Assembly (NCBI GenBank): GCA_900772625.1
Contig: CAAHEQ010000025.1
Location: 1-41,982, forward strand
Origin: Alphaproteobacteria bacterium
GTDB lineage: Bacteria; Pseudomonadota; Alphaproteobacteria; CAAHEQ01; UBA3637
DNA length: 41,982 nt
Direction of reading: 5' to 3'
The position numbers and the translations under genes were made by a program. The notes below the pieces were generated by a model, which made no database searches, was not told where the DNA came from, and worked only from the letters and a program-made list of their open reading frames with translations. Positions 33,123 to 40,600 of the stretch are shown here, piece after piece. How positions within the stretch are numbered: the stretch's first letter is position 1; every line of letters starts with the position of its first letter.

Positions 33123-34282
33123 CGCGCACTCCTTATGTCTTTAGCAATCAAGGCTGCATCTATGCCAAGCGATGCCGCTGTGCCAGGACCAGGGAAGCAA
33201 CTTGCAACGCCCGATGACAACTCCATTCCTGCGCCCGTCCAGTCGCCATCCATAGCACGAGTCGTTGCAAAGACTGCGCCACAGACCGCTCCGATGACGG
33301 GGATTTTCTTTGCGCCCGTTTTCAGCGCCGCTTTTGTCGCAATTTTAGCCCCCGTTTTTTGAGCCGTTTTTTCGCTGATTTGCTTAACCAGCTTGTTGGA
33401 TAGCGGTAGCCGTTTGGCTGTTTGCTCGGCAACTTTCGAGGCTTCTTGCGCGGCCGTTTTAACCGCAGGTATTGCCACTTTGGCGGCTTCTTGTGTCACC
33501 ACTTTAGACGGCGCCGCGGCCGATTTCACGGTTTCTTGTAATGTGGATTTTGTTGCGGGTGCTGCCGCTTTCGTGGCCCCTTGCGTCATCGTCTTGGCTG
33601 CACTTGTCTCTGCTTTTGCCGTGGATGAAGCTGTCTTAGCACTCTTTTCGGCCAAAGCTGCGGCTTTGTCTTGCGCTTTCGTATTCTTGTAATCGTTCCA
33701 CGCGCGCTTATATGTATCAATCCGCTCCTTCATCGAAATATGCGTTTTGCTTTTTTCCGCTGCCTCGGCCGCTTTTTGAGTATGCTCATCCAAAAATGAT
33801 ACAAAATTATGATTCAATTTGGCAGGCAAGCCATTGCTCATACGTTTAATCATCTCGGGATTATTTTTGATGTACTTTTCGGCGGTATAGAGCGGGCTTT
33901 GTCTACGGATAAAGTGCTCGATAGCCTGTTCGCGGATTTTTTCGGGAACATTCGCTTTTGTCATCTGACGCCCGAACAGTGACGCTTGCCGCAAGGCGAT
34001 GTTTTGTAGATATTTAATATGCCCGTCCGTCCACTGCTTAGCTCCCACAGCAAAACCCGAGCATAAAACCGCCGCAGGTAAGTCGAATGCAAAGTTCATG
34101 GGAATGCTTAAGCCTCCGACAACGCCCACCGCGACAAGCGTATATTTTACAAACTTGTTCGCCATAGGCCATGCTTTGTTGCCAAGCTTGTTGCGTGCTT
34201 TTGCGAATGCCGAGCCTTTGAGCCCCGTGGCGCAATAGTCTTCGACAAGTTTGACTACATAAGGATCCGTTGGTGTTTTCAT
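33119..34282 (-). CDS. Ala/Lys/Thr-rich protein with glycine-rich hydrophobic C terminus, unknown
   Basis: A 387-residue protein of unknown function. Residues 45-80 or so are hydrophobic (FVKYTLVAVGVVGGLSIPMNFAFDLPAAVLC). Residues 95-205 are charged and helical. Residues 205-300 are a low-complexity helix of imperfect Ala/Lys/Thr/Glu units (TQEAAKVAIPAVKTAAQEAS and variants). The C terminus has a basic stretch then KKIPVIGAVCGAVFATTRAM and GDWTGAGMELSSGVASCFPG, a Gly-spaced hydrophobic segment of the kind that can insert in membranes. The ATG at 34282, with AAAGGGGAT and a strong promoter upstream, is preferred over one at 34357. It might be an exported or membrane-active protein, but no catalytic motif is visible. 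Confidence 0.7.
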   Translation of the reverse strand: MKTPTDPYVVKLVEDYCATGLKGSAFAKARNKLGNKAWPMANKFVKYTLVAVGVVGGLSIPMNFAFDLPAAVLCSGFAVGAKQWTDGHIKYLQNIALRQASLFGRQMTKANVPEKIREQAIEHFIRRQSPLYTAEKYIKNNPEMIKRMSNGLPAKLNHNFVSFLDEHTQKAAEAAEKSKTHISMKERIDTYKRAWNDYKNTKAQDKAAALAEKSAKTASSTAKAETSAAKTMTQGATKAAAPATKSTLQETVKSAAAPSKVVTQEAAKVAIPAVKTAAQEASKVAEQTAKRLPLSNKLVKQISEKTAQKTGAKIATKAALKTGAKKIPVIGAVCGAVFATTRAMDGDWTGAGMELSSGVASCFPGPGTAASLGIDAALIAKDIRSAR

Positions 34283-34304
34283 TTTTCTATCCCCTTTTAA
34301 TTGA

Positions 34305-34333
34305 ATTATAACATAAAATAAAATCGAATGCAA
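34305..34333 (-). promoter_or_regulatory. Promoter of the Ala-rich gene pair
   Basis: Minus strand: TTGCAT (34328-34333), 17-base spacer, perfect TATAAT (34305-34310). Confidence 0.65.
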
Positions 34334-34351
34334 ATTTTTTATAAAAAGTAC

Positions 34352-34380
34352 TTGCAAAAGTTTAACGACTGTGTTATAAG
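34352..34380 (+). promoter_or_regulatory. Promoter of tRNA-Val
   Basis: TTGCAA (34352-34357), 17-base spacer, TATAAG (34375-34380), +1 near 34387, 13 bases before the mature 5' end. Confidence 0.65.
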
Positions 34381-34399
34381 AGTTTTGCTTTTAACAAAA

Positions 34400-34476
34400 G
34401 GGTGTGTAGCTCAGGTGGTTAGAGCGTTACGTTGACATCGTAAAGGTCAGAGGTTCGAGTCCTCTTACACCCACCA
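34400..34476 (+). tRNA. tRNA-Val (anticodon GAC)
   Basis: The acceptor stem GGGTGTG pairs with TACACCC (one G-U pair). The D arm is GCTC/GAGC, the anticodon stem TTACG/CGTAA encloses loop TTGACAT (anticodon GAC, 34434-34436), and the T arm is AGAGG/CCTCT with loop TTCGAGT. The discriminator is A and CCA is encoded at 34474-34476. It has its own promoter and terminator, a single-gene unit. Confidence 0.96.
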
Positions 34477-34481
34477 ATTTT

Positions 34482-34510
34482 AAAACTGGAACGTTTTTTC
34501 CAGTTTTTAT
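34482..34510 (+). terminator. Rho-independent terminator of tRNA-Val
   Basis: AAAACTGGAA (34482-34491) pairs with TTCCAGTTTT (34498-34507), followed by T-rich sequence. Confidence 0.85.
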
Positions 34511-34638
34511 TTTTATCCGCCACGTCCCATCTCTTTGCAACTTTTTTGTGTGCAGGCGATCGTTTTTTCAAAAAAATCCTTGTGGGTCAGTCGAAAAACG
34601 TGTAGGCTTCTTTTGAGCTAAAATACAAAGGAGGGAGA

Positions 34639-34965
34639 ATGCAAGAACTTAAAAACAATCCAACACTCAAGGATTTTCAAAACTATGTGGCGCAAATGAA
34701 AGTGGAACGTGGTTTTAATACCACAGATAAGTTTTACGAATGCTGTTTGCTTGCCGAAGAATGCGGCGAGGTCATTTCGTCCGTGCGCAAAAATAACAAA
34801 GGCGGTTCGGTTGGCGATAACTCCAAAGTCGGCAATGTTGCTTTGGAATTGGCCGATTTGTTTATGTATGTGTGTTCGCTTGCCAATATGCACGGCGTTG
34901 ATTTAGAGCAAGCCTTTCGCCAAAAAGAACAAATCAATGCAACGCGCACGTGGAAGCGTCTTTAA
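34639..34965 (+). CDS. MazG-like nucleotide pyrophosphohydrolase domain protein
   Basis: A 108-residue all-alpha protein with the MazG-type metal site: LAEECGEVISSVRK (EExxE) and, about 30 residues on, ALELADLFMYV (ExxD), then EQAFRQKEQINATRTW. Such small proteins hydrolyse (d)NTPs to NMP and pyrophosphate, or dUTP in some branches, as house-cleaning enzymes. The substrate is not readable here. AAAGGAGGGAG precedes the ATG. The S66 peptidase gene follows after 16 bases, so the two are probably one transcript. Confidence 0.8.
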   Translation: MQELKNNPTLKDFQNYVAQMKVERGFNTTDKFYECCLLAEECGEVISSVRKNNKGGSVGDNSKVGNVALELADLFMYVCSLANMHGVDLEQAFRQKEQINATRTWKRL

Positions 34966-34981
34966 GACAAAGGAGGAAGGA

Positions 34982-36058
34982 ATGCAAAAGCTTTTGAAAC
35001 CTAAGGCCTTGAAGCAGGGCGATAAAGTTGCAAGTGTTTCTCTGTCGTGGGGAGGCGCGGGCGTGTTTCGGGCTTTTTATCAAAAAGCCAAAAAACAATT
35101 CGAAACGACATTTGATGTGCGCCTTGTCGAAATGCCGCACACGCTGGACACTCCGCAAGAGCTTTACGATAACCCCGCGTATCGGCTTGATGATTTAATG
35201 CAAGCGTTTTTGGACCCGTCTGTGCGGGCGATCTTGTGCACGATTGGCGGAGATGATACGATCCGCCTGTTGTCCCACATGACGGACAAGCATTTTGACA
35301 TCATACGCAAAAATCCGAAAATATTTTTGGGAATGTCGGATACGACAGTCAATCATTTTATGTGCTTGAAAGCAGGGCTTTCATCATTCTATGGCCCAAG
35401 CCTGATGTATGGTTATGCTGAGCCAGACGGCGTGCCCGAGCTCACGCGCCTCAATACTTTGCAAACGCTTTTTAACGCGCAGCCCATAGGCATATTGCAA
35501 GAAAGCCAAACTTATCGGGTCGAGCGCTTTGATTGGGCGCAAGATAATCCGCAAACGCCCGCAAAGCTTTCCTCTCCTCACTCCAAATATATTCAGGGAC
35601 GTAAAAGCGCGACAGGCCGTCTTATCGGCGGTTGTATGGAAGTTTTAAATATGATTAACGGCACCCCTTTGTGGCCGAACTTGGATCAATGGCAAGACAC
35701 GATTTTGTTTCTCGAAACAAGCGAAGAAATGCCGCCTGCGTCACAACTGTTGTACTTTTTAAGAAATCTCGGGGCTCAGGGCGTTTTGGATAAACTGCAA
35801 GGGATTTTATTTGCACGCCCTGGTGGCGATTTTGCCCCCGATCAGCAGCAAGAGCAAGCTCAGTGGTTGGCACATTTTGGGGACTATGATAAAGCGTTGT
35901 TGCAAGCGTTGGCAGAATTCGAACGATCCGATATACCTGTTGTCACGCATATGGATTTTGGGCATACGGTGCCGCAAAATATTTTGCCCTATGGGGTGTT
36001 GTGCGAAATTGATCCCGTTCAAAAACGGGTTGCAATTTTGGAAAGTGCGGTCGTTTAA
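34982..36058 (+). CDS. Peptidase S66 family protein (LD-carboxypeptidase/MccF-like)
   Basis: A 358-residue cytoplasmic serine peptidase of family S66. The nucleophile Ser is in FLGMSDTTVNHF, the Glu is near RLIGGCMEVLNMINGT (with FLETSEEMPPA after it) and the His is in THMDFGHTVPQNILPYG. The N terminus has KPKALKQGDKVASVSLSWGG and CTIGGDDTIRLL. The length and the GMSDxT/DFGH context are closer to MccF-type immunity peptidases, which cleave microcin C-like aminoacyl nucleotides, than to LdcA muropeptide recyclers, but both share the fold. AAAGGAGG precedes the ATG at 34982. An upstream ATG at 34937 lies within the mazG-like gene. Confidence 0.82.
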   Translation: MQKLLKPKALKQGDKVASVSLSWGGAGVFRAFYQKAKKQFETTFDVRLVEMPHTLDTPQELYDNPAYRLDDLMQAFLDPSVRAILCTIGGDDTIRLLSHMTDKHFDIIRKNPKIFLGMSDTTVNHFMCLKAGLSSFYGPSLMYGYAEPDGVPELTRLNTLQTLFNAQPIGILQESQTYRVERFDWAQDNPQTPAKLSSPHSKYIQGRKSATGRLIGGCMEVLNMINGTPLWPNLDQWQDTILFLETSEEMPPASQLLYFLRNLGAQGVLDKLQGILFARPGGDFAPDQQQEQAQWLAHFGDYDKALLQALAEFERSDIPVVTHMDFGHTVPQNILPYGVLCEIDPVQKRVAILESAVV

Positions 36059-36597
36059 AAAGCGATCAAATCGGTGTTGGCAAACTTGCGAGGAACGTAA
36101 TCGCTCCAATACTTGCGTCCGTCAAATGGTTGGGTTGGATTTTCTTTGTAATAAGTCGCCATACGGATAAAGCCACCGTGCGTGACGGCCAAAATACAAG
36201 AGGGTGAATGAGCATATTCATCTATAAAGTCTTTTGTGCGCGCAAAGGCTTGCCATGGCGCTTCGGCCTCTATCAACTCTGGTTTCGTGTGGTACTTAAG
36301 CCAAATCTCGTCTGTTAAGTCTTTGGACAGCACGCCTTCGATTTGTCCATATTTAAACTCGCGCAAACGCGTATCAAGCGTGATTTGCAGCTTCAAATGC
36401 GTGTTGATAATCTGCGCCGTTTCCAAGGCACGGCTTAAATCGGATGAAATAATCCGATCAATTTTTAAATCCGTCAATTTAGGTGCAATCAGCCGCGCTT
36501 GCTCTTTGCCCGTCTCATTCAAGGGAATGTCCGATTGCCCTTGAATCTTGTGTTCGATATTCCAATTCGTTTGACCATGCCTGACAAAGTAAATCAT
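36055..36597 (-). CDS. Histidine phosphatase (phosphoglycerate mutase-like)
   Basis: A 180-residue histidine phosphatase superfamily protein. The catalytic motif is IYFVRHGQTNWN at the N terminus. QGQSDIPLNETGKEQA, IISSDLSRALETAQII, LREFKYGQIEG and the second His in ILAVTHGGFIRM complete the pattern. Relatives include GpmB/CobC-type phosphatases; the substrate is unknown. The ATG at 36597, with AAAGGCG upstream, overlaps the Nudix stop by four bases, so it is coupled to it. Its end overlaps the convergent S66 gene by four bases. Confidence 0.85.
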   Translation of the reverse strand: MIYFVRHGQTNWNIEHKIQGQSDIPLNETGKEQARLIAPKLTDLKIDRIISSDLSRALETAQIINTHLKLQITLDTRLREFKYGQIEGVLSKDLTDEIWLKYHTKPELIEAEAPWQAFARTKDFIDEYAHSPSCILAVTHGGFIRMATYYKENPTQPFDGRKYWSDYVPRKFANTDLIAF

Positions 36598-37301
36598 TGT
36601 TGTGCGCCTTTGCTTTGAGTGCTTTGTAATCGTCTGTTTAATTCCCATAGCGCGATTTTGTGCAAATCATATCGGTACAATATTGTCGCCGTGTGATAGG
36701 GCAGCCATTTAAAATCTGCATGCTCGCTCGATAAGTGAATGTCAAGCCCCGTGGCATCTACACCAAAGCAGGACTCGGGGATTAGCAAAGCTTGACCTTG
36801 ATAGGTCGGATCAATCCATTCGGCGGGCGTGTTAGCACAGGCTGTCAGCTCGATAAAATGTGCTTTGTCGGGGGTAATGCCAGCTTCTTCAAATGTCTCG
36901 CGCATAGCCGCTGTAAGTGGCGTTTCTGTCGCCTCTACACCTCCCGTGATTGCTGCCCAGTATACATCACCGTTGCATAGAAAGCAACCATATAAAAACT
37001 CCCCCTTTTCTGTGCGTTGATAAGGAATGACGACCACTTCGGCAGGCAGACTTTTGTCATTACCTTTAACGCCAAAAACAAGCTTGAAATTGGGTCGGGA
37101 CTTTTTGCACCATTCAACTCCTTTTTTCGAGACAACCAGCACGCGCCATCCAATCCACAGCCGAAAATAATAAGCTTTATCTTTCAGCTTGACTTTGGCT
37201 TTGCATCGCCTCTCTGTGCCGTTAGGCATTTCTATTTCAACGCTTCGCCCCAGTCCAAAGCGGTTGTTATCAAAGTCAATGCCGTACTCAATATATATCA
37301 T
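36594..37301 (-). CDS. Nudix hydrolase with extra N-terminal region
   Basis: A 235-residue protein. The Nudix box is complete at residues 115-140 or so: ITGGVEATETPLTAAMRETFEEAGI, matching Gx5Ex7REUxEExGU with Thr at the first U. Nudix enzymes cleave nucleoside diphosphate derivatives with divalent metal. The first 85 or so residues (GLGRSVEIEMPNGTERRC, FRLWIGWRVLVV) precede the Nudix fold and are not recognised. AAGGAA lies upstream of the ATG. Translational coupling with the histidine phosphatase suggests a shared nucleotide or phosphoester clean-up role, an inference from context. Confidence 0.85.
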   Translation of the reverse strand: MIYIEYGIDFDNNRFGLGRSVEIEMPNGTERRCKAKVKLKDKAYYFRLWIGWRVLVVSKKGVEWCKKSRPNFKLVFGVKGNDKSLPAEVVVIPYQRTEKGEFLYGCFLCNGDVYWAAITGGVEATETPLTAAMRETFEEAGITPDKAHFIELTACANTPAEWIDPTYQGQALLIPESCFGVDATGLDIHLSSEHADFKWLPYHTATILYRYDLHKIALWELNRRLQSTQSKGAQQ

Positions 37302-37321
37302 ATCCCAAGTTCCTTAAATAC

Positions 37322-37354
37322 AAAAACGCCCACTTGCGTTTGCGCAAATGGGCG
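37322..37354 (-). terminator. Strong terminator of thrS
   Basis: On the minus strand CGCCCATTTGCG (37354-37343) pairs with CGCAAGTGGGCG (37338-37327) around CAAA, then TTTTTG. Confidence 0.85.
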
Positions 37355-37368
37355 CTGAGATTTGCTTG

Positions 37369-39129
37369 TTATTTCCAAAGTTGCAAAGATTTAGATTCGT
37401 CAATATAACGAACGTTTTCAATGAACTCGTCAATGTTCAAGCCGCCTTTTTGATTGTTTTGACGGTCGCGAACAGAAATCGTTCCGCTTTCAAGTTCCTT
37501 ATCGCCCAAGATAATTGCGTAAGGAATCTTTTGCTCGTGCGCGGCGCGGATTTGATAACCGATTGTATTCGATTGACGCTCCATTTCTGCGCGAATGCCT
37601 GCGTTTTGGAGCTTTTCAACTAAAGCCGCTCCAGCTTCGCGGTGTTTGTCGGAAACAGGCAATACACGGACTTGAACAGGCGCAATCCATACAGGGAAAG
37701 AACCCGCAAAGTGCTCTGTAATCACGCCAAAGAATCTTTCCAACGAACCGTACAAAACGCGGTGAATAACGACAGGTGTTTTTTCCTTGCCGTCTTTGTC
37801 AACATACTTGCAGCCAAAGCGTTCCGCTAATTGGAAATCCAATTGGAAAGTACCTGTTTGCCATTCACGACCCAAGGCATCTTTCATTTGAATGTCGACC
37901 TTTGGACCATAGAAAGCACCGTCTTTGTCTTTAATTTCATAGTTGCCAGCACCACATTTTTTATCCAAAATACGGCGCAAAGCGGCTTCGGCTCTGTTCC
38001 AAGTTTCAACATCTCCGATGAAATCATCTGGACGAGTAGAAAGTTTCATTTGATACTTCAGTCCGAACAAGTTATAAAATTGATCGGCCAAAGCGAACAA
38101 ACGTTCATACTCTTCTTCAATTTGTTCTTCTGTAATGAAAATATGCGCATCGTCTTGATGGAACTCACGAACGCGGAACATACCGTTTAATGCGCCCGAT
38201 GCTTCGTTGCGGTGAATCATATCAACGTCCGAGAAACGAATAGGCAAATCCGCATACGAGCGTGTCTTCAAGTTAAACAACAACATAGTTGCAGGGCAGC
38301 TCATTGGCTTTAATGCATAAACTTCATTTTCTGGCATTTCGTTGGCTGTCAGCAAGTACATATCATCTTTATAATGATCCCAGTGACCCGAGATTTCCCA
38401 CAGTTGACGCGAGTTCATCAGGGGACCTGCAAACTCTAAATAGCCCGCTTTTTCGTGTTCTTTACGCCAATAATCCAACAAGATGTTGTACATCTTTAAG
38501 CCCTTTGGCAACCAATAAGGGCAACCTGGAGCAGTTGGGTCAAAGTGGAATAACTCAAGCAATTTCCCGATTTTGCGGTGGTCGCGCTTTTTGGCTTCTT
38601 CAATCATATTTAAATAATCTTCAAGCTCTTTTTTCGATGCAAAAGCTGTGCCATAAATGCGTGTCAGCATCTTATTGTTCGAATCACCGTGCCAGTATGC
38701 ACCTGCGACCGACAAAAGCTTGAAAGCCTTAATGTCCGAAACCCAACCAACGTGAGGGCCACAGCACAAGTCAACAAACTTGTCGCCTGTCCAATAAACT
38801 GAGGCTTGCTCGCCACGCTTTTCAATTTCGTTAATCCAATCTTGCTTGTATTCGTTGCCTTTAAATAAATCGCGTGCTTCGGCAATCGAGATTTCCTTGC
38901 GTGTCAGGGGCACGCGCGAGTCAATAATCTTTTTCATTTGCGCTTCGATTTTTGGCAAGTCGTCTGTGGAAATAGAAACGCCCTCAGGCAATTCAAAATC
39001 GCCATAAAAGCCGTCTTTTGTGGCTGGCCCCATCGCCATTTTGACGCCAGGGTACAAATCATACATCGCTTGAGCCAATACGTGTTGGCAAGAATGGCGC
39101 ATTGCGCTGATATCAATATCTTTACTCAT
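37369..39129 (-). CDS. thrS: Threonyl-tRNA synthetase lacking the TGS domain
   Basis: A class II synthetase charging tRNA-Thr. It has 586 residues against about 640 in E. coli. The N-terminal TGS domain is missing and the protein begins directly at the editing domain, whose zinc-like site is intact (RHSCQH, His12 and His16; LCCGPHVG, Cys122/123 and His126). The catalytic zinc ligands are present: Cys278 (KPMSCPATM), His329 (QDDAHIF) and His456 (VVIHRVLYGSLERFFGV). Motif 2 reads MIHRNEASGALNGMFRVREF. The widespread MNCPGH block is MSCPAT here (Gly to Ala, His to Thr). The C-terminal anticodon-binding domain is complete. AAGGAT precedes the ATG. A Thr-rich leader ORF lies 72 bases upstream. Confidence 0.96.
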   Translation of the reverse strand: MSKDIDISAMRHSCQHVLAQAMYDLYPGVKMAMGPATKDGFYGDFELPEGVSISTDDLPKIEAQMKKIIDSRVPLTRKEISIAEARDLFKGNEYKQDWINEIEKRGEQASVYWTGDKFVDLCCGPHVGWVSDIKAFKLLSVAGAYWHGDSNNKMLTRIYGTAFASKKELEDYLNMIEEAKKRDHRKIGKLLELFHFDPTAPGCPYWLPKGLKMYNILLDYWRKEHEKAGYLEFAGPLMNSRQLWEISGHWDHYKDDMYLLTANEMPENEVYALKPMSCPATMLLFNLKTRSYADLPIRFSDVDMIHRNEASGALNGMFRVREFHQDDAHIFITEEQIEEEYERLFALADQFYNLFGLKYQMKLSTRPDDFIGDVETWNRAEAALRRILDKKCGAGNYEIKDKDGAFYGPKVDIQMKDALGREWQTGTFQLDFQLAERFGCKYVDKDGKEKTPVVIHRVLYGSLERFFGVITEHFAGSFPVWIAPVQVRVLPVSDKHREAGAALVEKLQNAGIRAEMERQSNTIGYQIRAAHEQKIPYAIILGDKELESGTISVRDRQNNQKGGLNIDEFIENVRYIDESKSLQLWK

Positions 39130-39194
39130 TTTATAAAATCCTTATTTTAAAGTATTAAATTGTTTTGTTGAAATTATTTTGTGTATGCGAAATT

Positions 39195-39211
39195 GAACCC
39201 CCTACGGGGTT
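39195..39211 (-). promoter_or_regulatory. Hairpin overlapping the leader-peptide stop codon
   Basis: On the minus strand AACCCC pairs with GGGGTT around the TAG-containing centre. No T-run follows it, so any control is not by a textbook intrinsic terminator at this hairpin. The leader continues about 65 bases to thrS. Confidence 0.5.
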
Positions 39212-39258
39212 GTCGTCTTTGTCGTTGTTGTTGTCAAATAAAATAAGTACTTGAACAT
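39202..39258 (-). CDS. Thr-rich leader peptide of thrS
   Basis: An 18-codon ORF on the minus strand, ATG at 39258 to TAG at 39202, encoding MFKYLFYLTTTTTKTTTP. Eight of nine consecutive codons after Leu8 are Thr (ACA/ACG/ACC). AAAGGAA (39272-39266 region) sits about six bases before the ATG, and a good promoter starts the transcript about 20 bases upstream. The stop lies in the loop region of a small hairpin (AACCCC/GGGGTT). This matches the logic of amino-acid leader peptides that sense charged tRNA by ribosome stalling. It is too short for ordinary gene callers. Confidence 0.85.
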   Translation of the reverse strand: MFKYLFYLTTTTTKTTTP

Positions 39259-39285
39259 CAATAATTCCTTTTGCTTGTTAAAAGC

Positions 39286-39315
39286 AGTATAGCACCACTT
39301 TTTATATCAAGTCAA
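39286..39315 (-). promoter_or_regulatory. Promoter of the thrS leader transcript
   Basis: Minus strand: TTGACT (39310-39315), 18-base spacer, TATACT (39286-39291), +1 near 39279. Confidence 0.65.
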
Positions 39316-39350
39316 TAGAAAAAATCATTTTTTTAAGCGCTTTATTTTGG

Positions 39351-40583
39351 CTACCAGCGACCAGAGGCACCGCCGCCACCAAAAGAGCCTCCGCCACCCG
39401 AAAAGCCACCGCGTCCACCCGAACTGCGGCCACCGCCCGAGCCGTGGGAGTGATAGCGTGCTCTAAAAGCTTTGTTGGTAAAATAGCGATCGTTCTTGAG
39501 ATCGAACCAGTCACCCATAAAAATAAATGAGTGAATGAAAAAGAAAATGTACGCCGCAAGGGCTTTATAAAAGTCGAAATAAATACTAAAAAAAACGATA
39601 AAAATCGAGTAAGCAATAACGCCAGCAACCCATGAGTTTTTAAATTCTTTTTTGTTTTTGGCAATTTGCTTTTTCTCATTTTCGGTAAATTCGGGTTCAG
39701 GCTTTGCTTTAAAGAGCTTTGAAAAACACGACTTGATAAGATAAGGTAAAAATAAGCGCACGCTCCAAAACCCTACCAAGCCGCACAGCGCGTTAAGCGT
39801 CAGACGCAGTGCATTTGGCACGTCAGAGACTATGCTTAAGTATAAGGAGGCTATGCCCACACCACTTGCAAATAAAATAACCCACACAAGGGCAAACGTC
39901 GCCACAAGGGCAAACGGGCACAGCAAAATTAAAAATGTTCCCACGATTGCAAAGTTAAACTTGCTGGGAGATATTTCTTTTTCGTGTTGATAAATGCGGC
40001 GAAATTTTGGCCAAATAAACTTGAATACCACAAAAAAGGCGGGAAATAAGCAACAAATGCGCCAAAAGTTGCTTTCTTGCTCTTTTTCCTGAATGGGGAC
40101 TTGTGGCGCGATAGATCCGCCGTTCAGCACGTCCAACACAGCCTCTGACCCTTTGATAAGTGATTCGTCATACTTTCCTTTTTTGGCCAAAGGCAGCATA
40201 ATGCGGTTGATGATTTGGCTTGCCTTTGCATCCGTCAGCGTGCCTTCCAGCCCATAGCCAACCTCGATGCGCATTTGACGTTGCTCGGGTGCGATGATCA
40301 CCAGCACGCCGTCATCAATTTCTTTGCGGCCGATGCCCCAATGGCGGCCAAGCGCTACGCCATATTCTTCAATTTCATCGCCTCGGAGAGATTTGAGCGA
40401 TACTGCGACAACCTGATGCGGTTCGGCTTTCTTTAACGTCTCCGTCAGGAAAGCTTCTTGTTCGGGTGAAAGAATGCCTGCCTCATCGACAACGCGCCCC
40501 GTCAATGCTGGAAAATCCAGAGCATTTGCTCCGCTCAACGTCAGCGCAATAATGGCAATAGCAAAAATAAACCGCTTAATCAT
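39351..40583 (-). CDS. TPM-domain membrane protein (YgcG/DUF477 type)
   Basis: A 410-residue protein. It has a signal peptide (RFIFAIAIIALTLSGANA) and then a TPM domain at residues 28-145 or so: LTGRVVDEAGILSPEQEAFL, VVAVSLKSLRG, DDGVLVIIAPEQRQMRIEVGYGLEG and ASQIINRIMLPLAKKGKYD. Several transmembrane segments follow (residues 175-365 or so), and the Gly/Ser-rich tail SGGGGSFGGGGASGRW is typical of the family. TPM proteins are paired with LemA in many bacteria, as here (17 bases apart). Proposed roles include phosphatase activity and photosystem or envelope protein assembly, but the function in this organism is unknown. Confidence 0.85.
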   Translation of the reverse strand: MIKRFIFAIAIIALTLSGANALDFPALTGRVVDEAGILSPEQEAFLTETLKKAEPHQVVAVSLKSLRGDEIEEYGVALGRHWGIGRKEIDDGVLVIIAPEQRQMRIEVGYGLEGTLTDAKASQIINRIMLPLAKKGKYDESLIKGSEAVLDVLNGGSIAPQVPIQEKEQESNFWRICCLFPAFFVVFKFIWPKFRRIYQHEKEISPSKFNFAIVGTFLILLCPFALVATFALVWVILFASGVGIASLYLSIVSDVPNALRLTLNALCGLVGFWSVRLFLPYLIKSCFSKLFKAKPEPEFTENEKKQIAKNKKEFKNSWVAGVIAYSIFIVFFSIYFDFYKALAAYIFFFIHSFIFMGDWFDLKNDRYFTNKAFRARYHSHGSGGGRSSGGRGGFSGGGGSFGGGGASGRW

Positions 40584-40600
40584 GGGATGAACCTTTGGAT

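Noticed and set aside
33500..33800. Ala-rich repeats considered as a sequence artefact or a frame error
   Set aside because: The frame stays open through both sides, the repeats are imperfect at the nucleotide level, and the gene has a good promoter and ribosome binding site.
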